A DNA stretch of 43,118 nucleotides from CAYRMV01 sp964425255. Lineage in GTDB: Bacteria; Bacteroidota; Bacteroidia; Flavobacteriales_D; Crocinitomicaceae. The position numbers and the translations under genes are program-made. The stretch covers positions 1-43,118 of the forward strand of contig CAYRMV010000011.1 in the NCBI GenBank assembly GCA_964425255.1, read 5' to 3'. Shown piece by piece: positions 24,722-33,247 of the stretch (position 1 is its first letter; every line of letters begins with the position of its first letter). Under the pieces are notes generated by a model. The model saw only the letters and a program-made list of their open reading frames with translations, did not search any database and had not been told where the DNA came from.

Positions 24722-27700
24722 TCACGAAACCCGAACTCCGAAAATACAAACATCATCTACTTGCTCGAGGTTTCCTTTCCACGATTCAAAAAACGTTGCA
24801 AAAGCCTGATGTTGTTCACGCATTTCCAATTCAGAAACACGAATGAGTAATTCTTTGAAGCCTTTTGATTTTAACTTTTTTCCTTTTTCACCCCCAAATT
24901 GATCCACATAACCATCGGTAAACAAGTAAATCATATCTCCAACTTGGATATCCATTTCTTGTTGTGTAAAAGGAAAAGCATTTTCAAACAATCCGATTGG
25001 CTGTTTATCCGCTTTTAACTCTATAACTTCCCCCTTTCGAACGATGATACACGAATTATTTGCTCCGGCAAAAATCAGTTTCCCTTGCTTTCTATCTAAA
25101 CGACAAAGCGCGATATCCATTCCATCTTTAAGGTCTTCTTGACCTTTGGAATGAAACGAATCAATCACCAATTCACGCAAACGATCGAGCAAGTCATTCG
25201 GATTGGGCAAATTGCTTTCAGTCAAACTGCGCATCAAACCATTGTATCCGACAATACTCACCAAAGCCCCAGGAACACCATGTCCTGTACAATCAACGGC
25301 AGCAAAATAAATGGAATCCTCTACCCGATTAGCCCAATAAAAATCTCCTGAAACAATGTCTTTCGGCTGATAAAATACAACATGTTCCAATTCGAGTTGC
25401 CGCAATTCATCAGCTGAAGGAAGAATGGTATTTTGGATGCGTTTGGCGTAATTGATACTGTCTAAAATGTCGTTGTTTTTCCGTGTAATCTCGGATTTTT
25501 GTGCTTCCAACAAGGTATTTTGTTCCGCAATTTCGTGGGTTCTTTCTGTAACGATTTCTTCCAAACGCTGATTTTGACGTTTCACTCTTTTCACACTAAA
25601 TTGAGTAATGACAACAATGAGTAACACAAACAAAATCAAATAAATCACATACATCCACCAAGAACGATACCATGGAGGAAGAATTTGAAAGGCAAACGAG
25701 CTGATTTCACTTTCGAATCCATATCCCGATTTCCCTTGTACTTCAAACGTATAAGTTCCTTCCGATAATTTGGGGAAATTGACACGAGAAACCTCAGACC
25801 ATTCCGACCATTCGTCTGTCAAACCTTTCAATCGGTAGCGGAATTCCATTTTTCCTCCTGTTTGGAAAGTTGCTGCATAAAATGAAAAATCAATGGAATT
25901 GCCAGCATATGAAATGGGTTCGATGGAAGAAACTTGATTCACCCAATGCGCCAGTTGATTTTTGTTTGACCAAAAACCATCTATTTGGACAACAAATTTC
26001 TTTTGCATGTTTTGTTGCGCCTTCTCGTTGAGGATAAACAATCCATTGTCGCTGCCTAACCAGATTTCGTCACTGTTGGCACGCGCCAAAGCAAACAAAA
26101 TCCCGCCGTTTTGAATGGATTTTAACGCCCCTTGATTCCATTTCCATGCTTGATTCCATGACAGCCAGCCAGTTTCAATTTCAAACTGTTCGGCATTTTT
26201 CTCTACATAATAAACGACCCATAACTTTTGATCTTGATCGTTGTATAAGCGGTGAATTTGAATTTCTTTTTTCCCTGAAAACACGGTTCCGTTCACTGAG
26301 GGAAGTCCTTTAAATTCATTCTTTTTGGGATTCCATTCAAACAATCCGAATGCTGATCCAACCAGTATTTTTCCTTGAAACGATTCCACATACACATGGC
26401 TGTTTTCATCCAAAGGATGAGGAAATACTTGTGTTTTTAAGGATAAATTACGCAAATTTAATATTCCAATTCCCTTGCCTTTGATCCCAAAAAACAGACT
26501 TTTCCCATCGGAAGTAAAATGAATGATATCTCCTCCAATTTTAAGAGGGAGCACTTTGTAATTCCATTTATTATTTTGCCAAGTAAGAACCGCTAAATCC
26601 GACTCTAAACCGACAAAAAATTGATTTTTATTGAGTGGATTTTGAAAAAGAGACCAGGCGTAAGCTTCAACGACCAATTTTTTCTGAGAACCATTCCACT
26701 CATAAATGCCATTATAACCAACAACAAGTGTCCGTTTTTTCCCTTCTATCTCAAAAGTTTGGCAGTCGAATGTCATTTCTTCGAGTGCATTGCTGTTGTA
26801 AAAAGTGGTTCGTCCTTCTTTGTTTCGAAGAAAAAACAAATCCGTGTTTGTAGCTAAAATCGGTTCGTTGTTTTTTAAATCAATGGCTTGAATGGGTGCT
26901 GTGATTCCCAGAGATTTATCAATGACGGTGATGGGAGAAGAAGTTTCAAAAAAATGAATTCCATTGTCCAAATTCAGCCAAAGATTCCCCGTTTGATCTA
27001 GAAATAAGTCAAAAACATTGTTGTTTTCCATTCCTTCTTCCAAATCAAAACGGCGACGAATTGTTCCCTTCCAATCAACCACAAAGACACCTTCAGTTTC
27101 TGTTCCTACATACAACAAATCATTGTATTGTTTGACACTGCTTGGTTGATGAAGTTGAAAAAATCGAGCTAAGGAAGAAGTTTCATCCAGTTTTTCCCAA
27201 CTAAAATTAGACCCGTTTTGCTTCAGAGTAAATACATTTTTACTGTAATCGAAAAAATAAGTAAGTCCCTGATATTGGGCTGTTCCACGAATATTATAAA
27301 GCGAAATTTCTTTGGGTAATTCTAATTTTGTTTCTTTTTTGGATTTAAAATCGACGAAAAAATAATGCTTTTTATCCGTTTCATTTTGATCAGGAGAATA
27401 AATCAAAACCAGTCCATTGGTGGTTTTTCCAGCTGTTTTACACGAAAATGATTTTAACTTTTCAGGTAAAACCAATTGATTTACTTTCAATTGTTTATCA
27501 ATCCAATACACGGCACTCTTGCCAACCACCCAAATGTTTCCTTGCTGATCTTCTTCCATCGACCAGATTTGCCCCAAGCGTTCGTGTTTCTTATCGATTA
27601 CCATTGGCTTGTAAACCAATTTTCCCAAGTGATTAAACTGCAACAAACCGAAATTATCTTTCCGACCAACAAACGTGATTCCGCTTGAGCTAGTTAATAA

Positions 27701-28027
27701 TTTCGACACTTTTGATTTCCGAACAAAACCTTCTGATTTCTCTCGTTTTGAATCCAGTTCTGTGGGAATTTTGGACCACTTTAACCCATTGTAAGAAAGA
27801 ATTTCTTGGTCATTCCCAAAAAACAGGACCCCTTCTTTTCCTTGAGTACCTGTCCAAATTTGGTTGGAACTCCCAAAATCTTTGATCGAATAATAACTAC
27901 CGCGAAATGTCCCTAGAAAGGTCTGGTTTTGGGCAAATGAATTCCACCCAATGAGAAGAAAGAGATATGCAAGTAGTTTATTTTTCACTGTATCATTGAA
28001 AGTTGAGTTTAAAGATACGATTTTCAT
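24722..28027 (-). CDS. Two-component-propeller sensor with SpoIIE-type phosphatase
   Basis: 1101 residues from ATG 28027. A GTG at 27988 would give MKNKLLAYLFLLIGWNSFAQ, a more normal signal peptide, and a -7-like TATCTTTA lies between the two. Then about 650 residues of Reg_prop beta-propeller repeats (for example DQTGNLWLNLDNGIHFF, EDQQGNIWVVG), a Y_Y_Y domain (FRYRLKGLTDEWSEWSEVSR), one membrane helix (WWMYVIYLILFVLLIVVITQ), a coiled coil and a C-terminal PP2C/SpoIIE phosphatase (NYAKRIQNTILPS, DIVSGDFYW, DCTGHGVPGALVS, DGMDIALCRLD, GDMIYLFTDGYVDQFGG) with its metal-binding aspartates. It should sense a periplasmic ligand and dephosphorylate a Ser/Thr-phosphorylated partner. No anti-sigma gene is adjacent. 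Confidence 0.9.
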   Translation of the reverse strand: MKIVSLNSTFNDTVKNKLLAYLFLLIGWNSFAQNQTFLGTFRGSYYSIKDFGSSNQIWTGTQGKEGVLFFGNDQEILSYNGLKWSKIPTELDSKREKSEGFVRKSKVSKLLTSSSGITFVGRKDNFGLLQFNHLGKLVYKPMVIDKKHERLGQIWSMEEDQQGNIWVVGKSAVYWIDKQLKVNQLVLPEKLKSFSCKTAGKTTNGLVLIYSPDQNETDKKHYFFVDFKSKKETKLELPKEISLYNIRGTAQYQGLTYFFDYSKNVFTLKQNGSNFSWEKLDETSSLARFFQLHQPSSVKQYNDLLYVGTETEGVFVVDWKGTIRRRFDLEEGMENNNVFDLFLDQTGNLWLNLDNGIHFFETSSPITVIDKSLGITAPIQAIDLKNNEPILATNTDLFFLRNKEGRTTFYNSNALEEMTFDCQTFEIEGKKRTLVVGYNGIYEWNGSQKKLVVEAYAWSLFQNPLNKNQFFVGLESDLAVLTWQNNKWNYKVLPLKIGGDIIHFTSDGKSLFFGIKGKGIGILNLRNLSLKTQVFPHPLDENSHVYVESFQGKILVGSAFGLFEWNPKKNEFKGLPSVNGTVFSGKKEIQIHRLYNDQDQKLWVVYYVEKNAEQFEIETGWLSWNQAWKWNQGALKSIQNGGILFALARANSDEIWLGSDNGLFILNEKAQQNMQKKFVVQIDGFWSNKNQLAHWVNQVSSIEPISYAGNSIDFSFYAATFQTGGKMEFRYRLKGLTDEWSEWSEVSRVNFPKLSEGTYTFEVQGKSGYGFESEISSFAFQILPPWYRSWWMYVIYLILFVLLIVVITQFSVKRVKRQNQRLEEIVTERTHEIAEQNTLLEAQKSEITRKNNDILDSINYAKRIQNTILPSADELRQLELEHVVFYQPKDIVSGDFYWANRVEDSIYFAAVDCTGHGVPGALVSIVGYNGLMRSLTESNLPNPNDLLDRLRELVIDSFHSKGQEDLKDGMDIALCRLDRKQGKLIFAGANNSCIIVRKGEVIELKADKQPIGLFENAFPFTQQEMDIQVGDMIYLFTDGYVDQFGGEKGKKLKSKGFKELLIRVSELEMREQHQAFATFFESWKGNLEQVDDVCIFGVRVS

Positions 28028-28178
28028 AAAAAGAAAAGATAAAAAGCTGAAATTGATACGATAAATCCTGTGAATCGATCCATGTAATATTGCATCTTGT
28101 CTTGATACTTGTTTTACAAATAGGATTTCAATGTGTTTCCTGATTTACTACTTTTGGTAGATATAACGCTACCTAGTT

Positions 28179-28376
28179 TTACAGCCTAGTGGTATCTTTC
28201 CAAATACGATTACCAAAATCCTTTTTATCAAATTTTTGAATTGGCTTTTTGTTCATATTTTTTTCAATTTCAGAATTTATATTTTGTATTTTTTTGTTGA
28301 TTTCACGGTCTTCTGAATTTGATGAACAACTAGCTAAAATCATAAAAATAAACGAAAAACTAACATTTCTTTTCAT
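28179..28376 (-). CDS. Small putative lipoprotein
   Basis: 65 residues. MKRNVSFSFIFMILASCSSN has a lipobox LASC with Cys17; the mature part is short, charged and coiled-coil-prone (INKKIQNINSEIEKNMNKKP). I do not recognise a family. It opens the decaying 28-31 kb patch and may be expressed by read-through from the promoter at 28596-28627. Confidence 0.55.
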   Translation of the reverse strand: MKRNVSFSFIFMILASCSSNSEDREINKKIQNINSEIEKNMNKKPIQKFDKKDFGNRIWKDTTRL

Positions 28377-28479
28377 TGCAATTCTTTATTAAATACATCT
28401 TTCGGATCAACTGTTTTGAAAGAACCTCTTTTCAAGCTTGATTAATTTTCTTAACAAATTAACTATTGTATCGACTTTT

Positions 28480-28590
28480 TTATTCAATAATTTCAACGGC
28501 TTTGCTTTCATTTGCAGTAGTCTTGATGAGTTCGATAAGAGCTTTACCCATATTAGAATGCTCATTTATTTTTAACGTGATGCTAGTTAT
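28480..28590 (-). pseudogene. Short ORF remnant lacking a normal start codon
   Basis: One frame reads TSITLKINEHSNMGKALIEL followed by IKTTANESKAVEIIE and TAA. It has protein-like composition and resembles the N-terminal half of small antitoxin-like proteins of Bacteroidota (pattern xITLKINExxxxGKAL). The codon where ATG would be expected is ATA (28590-28588), directly after a TAA; the only ATG in frame (28551) would cut the conserved part. A perfect promoter sits a few bases upstream. Most likely a gene whose start codon was lost; the family link is weak. Confidence 0.4.
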
Positions 28591-28595
28591 TTAAA

Positions 28596-28627
28596 CAAAA
28601 GTACAGATTATCATTCAAAACACACAA
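28596..28627 (-). promoter_or_regulatory. Bacteroidota-type promoter
   Basis: Minus strand: TTG... read as complement of CAA (28625-28627), 21 bases, then TACTTTTG (28603-28596), an exact TAnnTTTG. It points at the start-less ORF at 28590 and then the small lipoprotein gene. Confidence 0.55.
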
Positions 28628-28774
28628 CCGAATTACAGCAGTAGAATGATGTCTCAGCACTACACAACATTAACCATTCTCTTAATGGATACTTGATCCA
28701 TCTACAGACTTTAGTTCCAAAAAAAAGCCTTGTTTAGTAGTATGTGGCTGGTGTTGACAATAATGACATTTAAA

Positions 28775-29101
28775 TCAGTTATCGTCTCTTTCATATCGAC
28801 TAAAAAAAGGTAAAAACTTTACATATCTAATGTTAATTGAGTCACCATTTTGAAACATTTCAAGTCTTTTTGTTGAAATGTTAGACTTTTCAAAACTACC
28901 TTCATACTTTTTTCCATCAACTGTATATTGATATAAAATTAGAGGTGCTCCTCTAACTTTGTCCAAACCTTGATAACTTGCTTTAACTTTTTTATGAAAG
29001 TAAGTGAATGAAATTTTTGGCACCAACATAAAAACAATGATAAACATAAATACAAATGTAATTTCTTGTTGATATTGTTGTAGAAGTTTTAATTTTCTCA
29101 T
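28775..29101 (-). CDS. Small membrane-anchored protein, DUF3592-like
   Basis: 108 residues. One N-terminal membrane helix (ITFVFMFIIVFMLVPKISF) and a small outward beta domain: APLILYQYTVDGKKYEGSFE and GDSINIRYVKFLPFFSR, which follow the pattern of DUF3592 (strand, 'dGk.yeG', then 'gd.v.vrY'). The start codon overlaps the last in-frame TGA of a broken gene upstream in an ATGA arrangement. The 104-aa gene at 29412-29726 has the same layout and may be a distant paralogue. Confidence 0.6.
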   Translation of the reverse strand: MRKLKLLQQYQQEITFVFMFIIVFMLVPKISFTYFHKKVKASYQGLDKVRGAPLILYQYTVDGKKYEGSFEKSNISTKRLEMFQNGDSINIRYVKFLPFFSRYERDDN

Positions 29102-29410
29102 CTTTGATTGAATTTCATGAGCATTTCATCGTGCCAAAATCTGTTATAATACCCAAAATGGTATATGGAAAGTATGTCTTCAAAACTCAAACTGCATCAG
29201 GTTTGCCTTTCCTTAGTCCACAAAGTTTCGTTGGCTTCAATCCCTGCTATTTTTTTGCTTATACCTTGTTGTATCTGATAAAGATAACAGAAATTTTGAA
29301 TTATGTAGTTTTTTTATCTTTTGATAAGCAAGGATGATTGCTCCAGAAAATTGTTGATCAACGCGTTCGTTATTTTTGGTGCTGAAGATTGGTGGTGATA
29401 ACTTCCCCAT
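29098..29410 (-). pseudogene. Broken gene between two small membrane-protein genes
   Basis: Not recognised. An ATG at 29410, one base after the upstream stop (TAATATG), opens a frame with protein-like content (NNERVDQQFSGAIILAYQKI) that ends at TGA 29239-29237. Around an A7 run (complement of 29250-29256) the coding-like signal shifts to another frame: IAGIEANETLWTKERQT, then an in-frame TGA (29199-29197), then SFEDILSIYHFGYYNRFWHD and a final TGA overlapping the next ATG. Joined, the parts would make a protein of about 100 residues. One frameshift and one stop indicate decay. Confidence 0.45.
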
Positions 29411-29411
29411 A

Positions 29412-29726
29412 TTAATCAGCTTTTAAAGCTTTGTCTATGATTTGAATATTGTATGGCCAGTAAATCGAATATTTTATCTCACAGCACTCTTTCTGCTGTA
29501 AATCTTTTAGATTCTTGTATTTAAAATAAGCCATATCAGCTCTATCATTTAGAACTTTACCGTCTCTTTCATAATAAAAGCAAACCTTCCATCCTCTGCT
29601 TCTCTCAAGGTGTGTTATTTTGGCACATGCTGTTTTGTACCAATACATGGAAATTTGTCCCCATGAGATTAAAATAACAAGCGGAAGTAAAGTCAATACT
29701 ATGTATAATAAACCTTTCTTTGTCAT
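29412..29726 (-). CDS. Small membrane-anchored protein
   Basis: 104 residues: N-terminal membrane helix (LLYIVLTLLPLVILISWGQI) followed by a small beta-rich domain (TACAKITHLERSRGWKVCFY, YERDGKVLNDRADMAY, CCEIKYSIYWPYNIQII). The layout is like the 108-aa protein downstream (DUF3592-like). Four cysteines in the outer domain could form disulfides. Family and function unknown. The broken gene starts one base after its stop. Confidence 0.55.
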   Translation of the reverse strand: MTKKGLLYIVLTLLPLVILISWGQISMYWYKTACAKITHLERSRGWKVCFYYERDGKVLNDRADMAYFKYKNLKDLQQKECCEIKYSIYWPYNIQIIDKALKAD

Positions 29727-29935
29727 ATAATTTGTTTTGTAATTTATTATTTACTAAACCGTCTCCAAATTGTTGAAAAAGTTAATTTCCCAGTTTTTCT
29801 TCTCAGAATATCGTTCTGAGGCTATGCGCCGATCCGAATTTTCTAACCGAAAACGACACCTCGAAGTTTAATTGTTTTTAAATAAAGTAAATCGTTTCTT
29901 CGAAGCAAAATCTCGGAATAGAGCATGAGCTTCTG

Positions 29936-30502
29936 TTAGCGGTATTCTTTTAAATTTACTAAGGTTTTCTTAATAATTTCTCCAAGTTCTTTAACTTGTC
30001 CCGAGGTATTTCTCAAATCCCAAGGCATTTTATATATTATTGATTTCGAATTCTCTTCGTCCAATTTAAATTCAAAATATATCCCACATCCATCATCACA
30101 GTCAGGACAACCATAGCTATTTATTAATGTTTTCGATTTCAAAATTGAATCAGGTATATTATTAATAAAGTCAAAACTCAATTTTTCAGATTCTCTATTC
30201 ATTTGGGTTTCACATTTTAAACCCGTTTTGGAAAAATAAGAATCAGTTCTATCAGTCCAAAATGTTGAAATATTACCAATTAAGAAATGATGATACATTT
30301 GAGTGCAATTAGTCCCACATTCGCCACAGAACTTTCCATATTTGACATAAATTATTCTGGGACTGATAGAGTCAATTTTTAAATTCTCTTTTGATTTAAT
30401 TTGAGAGATTTCTTCGGATTTCGGGTTCGAAAAACTATCATCTGATTTACATCCGTAAAAACAGATCAAAATAATAATATATAAAATTGTCAATCTCATC
30501 AT
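29936..30502 (-). CDS. Putative lipoprotein, cysteine-rich
   Basis: 188 residues. MRLTILYIIILICFYGCKSD gives a lipobox FYGC with the acylated Cys near residue 18. The mature part contains paired cysteines, KFCGECGTNC and GCPDCDDGCG, which could bind metal or form disulfides. I do not recognise the family; secreted hypothetical proteins of this kind are frequent in Flavobacteriales accessory regions. Confidence 0.6.
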   Translation of the reverse strand: MMRLTILYIIILICFYGCKSDDSFSNPKSEEISQIKSKENLKIDSISPRIIYVKYGKFCGECGTNCTQMYHHFLIGNISTFWTDRTDSYFSKTGLKCETQMNRESEKLSFDFINNIPDSILKSKTLINSYGCPDCDDGCGIYFEFKLDEENSKSIIYKMPWDLRNTSGQVKELGEIIKKTLVNLKEYR

Positions 30503-30521
30503 GTACGTCCGATTACCTCTA

Positions 30522-30976
30522 TCATCTGTATTCAGGTTTTAGAATTTTCCAATATCCTTCTTTTCTTCCCCCTTCACGCTCTAAGAATCCTTTTTGCTTA
30601 GGGTTTTAATATTGTTATCAATGGCCGTGGAACTAATCCCCATGTATTTTGCCATTTCTTCCTTTGTTACGGTTGGGCGAGCTTCTATCAATTCCATTAT
30701 CTTAACTTGATTTTCTGAGAAGTCTTTTACCAACTCTTTTGCCAACCCTTTTACCAACCCTTCGTTACTCTTTTCATTAGTTGCCAACAACGAGACTTCG
30801 ATGCCCCCATTTTTCACAGAAATTAATGGTTCAGGCAAACCATATTCTTTACAAGAATTAATGATTTTCAAGGTGCCCCGTCCCCAAGAACCGATACAAC
30901 CTGCAAGAAAACATGCATTTGAGATGACCGGATTTCGAGGTCTTGAATTATGATCTGTTTTAAGGTTTTCAGACAT
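30522..30976 (-). pseudogene. C-terminal fragment of an AlbA/RecG-like ATP-binding protein, frameshifted
   Basis: RPRNPVISNACFLAGCIGSW, with GRGTLKIINSCKEYGLPEP and GGIEVSLL after it, is the C-terminal HATPase-like portion of the widespread 'ATP-binding protein / RecG-like' family with an AlbA_2 N-terminus, which here is missing. A winged HTH follows (EARPTVTKEEMAKYMGIS). The frame stops at 30581, but another frame continues the family's usual ending, GFLEREGGRKEGYWKI, to a TGA at 30524-30522. A one-base loss near 30592-30601 (CTAAGCAAAAAGG on the minus strand) explains the break. So the gene is truncated at the 5' end and frameshifted at the 3' end. Confidence 0.8.
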
Positions 30977-30997
30977 TCTACTTCTAAAGTAATTAAT

Positions 30998-31012
30998 TTC
31001 AGTTAAACTGAA
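30998..31012. repeat. 15-bp palindrome TTCAGTT-A-AACTGAA
   Basis: A perfect 7-bp dyad around one base in the stretch between the broken ATP-binding protein gene and yidC. It shares the core GTTAAAC with the palindrome at 15473-15487. The rest of 30977-31273 holds only the yidC terminator. Confidence 0.35.
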
Positions 31013-31220
31013 AAATTTTCGAATTAAAATTACCCAATTAAACTATTTACCAGTCATAAAAGTTGTACTTGAATTCCTAAATTCGATGTTCGAAAATAAA
31101 AGAAATTTTGATTAACTACTCACTATTCTAAACCCTCTGATTATCAATGACCCATGTTTTTAAAATAGCAAATTAACTACGTTACCCGTGGAGCTTCCTT
31201 CGGCAGTAACTACACATCAC

Positions 31221-31250
31221 AAAAAAACCTTGACATTGCTGCCAAGGTTT
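31221..31250 (-). terminator. Intrinsic terminator of pyrG-yidC
   Basis: Minus strand: AAACCTTG (31250-31243) pairs with CAAGGTTT (31232-31225), followed by a run of Ts (complement of 31221-31227). It lies 24 bases after the yidC stop. Confidence 0.85.
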
Positions 31251-31273
31251 CCTTATTTCTTTATGAAAAGTAC

Positions 31274-33244
31274 TTATTTTCTTCCGTTTTTCAAACGTTC
31301 TTGTTGCACTTTTTGCATTTGCTCTAAGCGTTCTTGAAACTTCGATTTCTTTTTCGTAGTTGAACTAGCGTCCGCTTTTTTAGCTGCCATTTTTGCTTTC
31401 AATTTATCTTCATCTACAAAGAATTGCTTGATAGCAACCATGATCAAAATAGACATCAAAGTTGAGATGAAATAATAGTAACTCAAACCAGATGAATAAT
31501 TATTGAAGAAGAAAATCATCATGAATGGGAAAATATACATAATCACTTTCATGTTTGGCATTCCTGGTTGTTGTGGTTGTTGCATATTTCCGCTGTTCAA
31601 ATGCGTATACACCAAGGTTGTAATTGCCATCAACAAAGTAAACAAGGAAATATGATCTCCGTAAACAGGAATATAGAATCCAAAATCGTAGATAGAATCA
31701 TACGAAGATAAATCTTCTGCCCACAAGAACGGTTGTTGACGTAATTCAAACGCTGCTGGGAAGAATCGGAATACAGCCAATAAAATCGGCATCTGAATCA
31801 ACATCGGAACGCAACCTGCCAAAGGAGAGGCACCACTTTCGCGGTACAAAGACATCATTTCCATTTGTTTTTTCATGGCGTCTTCTTGCTTCGGGTATTT
31901 GGCGTTTAATGCATCTACTTCTGGCTTCAAAATGCGCATTTTCGCCGAAGAAACATACATTTTCCATTGAATTGGCGTCAAAACCAATTTCAAAATCAAA
32001 GTCAACAATAAGATAACCATTCCGAAACCTAAACCAGTTGTTGCCAAGAAATTGAACAAAGGTTGAATCGCATAGATATTAATCCAGCGGAAAAGTCCCC
32101 AACCGTAATTGATGATGTCTTCGTAGCCATTGTCATACGATTTCAACACTTCGTAATCATTTGGACCAAAGAACCAATTCATTTTCACATTGGCACTTCC
32201 TGTGTTGGACAAGCCCAAATTCATTTCGGACGTGTATTTTTTGATGTGCGTATGGTATTTTTTCGCGTTCTCATCAAAATTATTGATTTTGATAACAGAA
32301 CCATCTTTTTGGAATCCTCCTTGCGGTTTCAAGATCGTTGAGAAATAACTTTGCTTGAAAGCAACCCACTCCACTTCTTGCTCCATTTTTTCTTCATCGT
32401 TGGCATTTTCGCTCAACCAATCGTAATCTTCTCCTTTGTATTTGAAACAAACAGTTGAAACTCGGCGTTGCTCAGACAACAAACGCTCTGATTTGTACAT
32501 GTGTACATTCCATTTGAACATGACATTGTTTGCCGAAACTTTTCCATCAAATCCTTTCAACGCGATTTCGTAATCCAAATCATAAGCCCCTGGTTTCAAG
32601 GTATAAGTGTATTGAATAGACTGACCTTCTTCCGGTGTCAATTCCAATACAATGCTGTTTTTGGTCTGTTTAACGACGTGAAACAACTTATCACCTGTTC
32701 GGAAATCGGTTCCGTTGATTGGGAATTTTAATTCATTCACGGCATCTTCTTCGCCGAATAACTTCAATGGTTTTTTCCCGTTTTTGTCTTTCTTAAACTC
32801 ACGGTAAGACTGATACTCTTTCAAGTAAGCCGCAGCAACAACCCCTCCTTTTGTGTTGAAGTCGATGATCAACTTATCGGTTTCCATGCGAACCAACTCG
32901 CCTTTCACTACGGATTGTACTTTTTCAGTCGCTGGAGCAACAATTGTCGTGTCTTTCCCTGTTGTTTTGTTTACGAAAACCAAACCGCCTTTTTGGTCTT
33001 TTACTTGTTTTTTATCGGCATCTAATTTCGGTTGCCAATCCACAGACAAAGTTGTTTCGGTTTTAACCTCCTCTTTTTTCGCTTTCGTTTCTGCTTTATC
33101 GAGTTCTTTTTTTGCTGTTTTTTCAGCTAATTCTTTGCGCTCTTTTTCTTTTTTTAGATCTTCTGCAGATGGTTGGTTGAAGTAAGTAAATGCCGCAAAA
33201 ATGACACCTATCAAACCTAAACCGATCATTGTATTTCTATCCAT
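31274..33244 (-). CDS. yidC: YidC membrane protein insertase
   Basis: 656 residues. It inserts and folds inner-membrane proteins with or without SecYEG. One N-terminal helix (MIGLGLIGVIFAAFTYFNQP), a large periplasmic beta domain (about 100-380) and the conserved insertase core with five helices from about residue 390: FGMVILLLTLILKLVLTPIQ, then KMYVSSAKMRILKPEVDALN and PLAGCVPMLIQMPILLAVF. The C-terminus is a lysine-rich, ribosome-proximal tail (KKKSKFQERLEQMQKVQQER). All usual parts are present. It starts three bases after the pyrG stop; pyrG-yidC is a common operon in Bacteroidota. Confidence 0.97.
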   Translation of the reverse strand: MDRNTMIGLGLIGVIFAAFTYFNQPSAEDLKKEKERKELAEKTAKKELDKAETKAKKEEVKTETTLSVDWQPKLDADKKQVKDQKGGLVFVNKTTGKDTTIVAPATEKVQSVVKGELVRMETDKLIIDFNTKGGVVAAAYLKEYQSYREFKKDKNGKKPLKLFGEEDAVNELKFPINGTDFRTGDKLFHVVKQTKNSIVLELTPEEGQSIQYTYTLKPGAYDLDYEIALKGFDGKVSANNVMFKWNVHMYKSERLLSEQRRVSTVCFKYKGEDYDWLSENANDEEKMEQEVEWVAFKQSYFSTILKPQGGFQKDGSVIKINNFDENAKKYHTHIKKYTSEMNLGLSNTGSANVKMNWFFGPNDYEVLKSYDNGYEDIINYGWGLFRWINIYAIQPLFNFLATTGLGFGMVILLLTLILKLVLTPIQWKMYVSSAKMRILKPEVDALNAKYPKQEDAMKKQMEMMSLYRESGASPLAGCVPMLIQMPILLAVFRFFPAAFELRQQPFLWAEDLSSYDSIYDFGFYIPVYGDHISLFTLLMAITTLVYTHLNSGNMQQPQQPGMPNMKVIMYIFPFMMIFFFNNYSSGLSYYYFISTLMSILIMVAIKQFFVDEDKLKAKMAAKKADASSTTKKKSKFQERLEQMQKVQQERLKNGRK

Positions 33245-33247
33245 TTC

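Larger units (their letters stand above)
28377..28774. other. Gene-poor stretch between small genes
   Basis: 398 bases. It contains the start-less ORF and promoter described separately. In the remaining 28604-28774 one minus-strand frame gives a protein-like fragment ending KQGFFLELKSVDGSSIH before a stop, with no start; otherwise nothing recognisable. Confidence 0.3.

Noticed and set aside
29727..29935. Possible small coding remnant (LRRKTGKLTFSTIWRRFSK)
   Set aside because: No start codon, short, and the competing frame looks equally protein-like; too little to call.
32853..33185. Plus-strand frame with serine-rich repeats
   Set aside because: Antisense to the lysine/glutamate-rich N-terminal part of yidC, whose codons produce Ser/Phe runs on the other strand.
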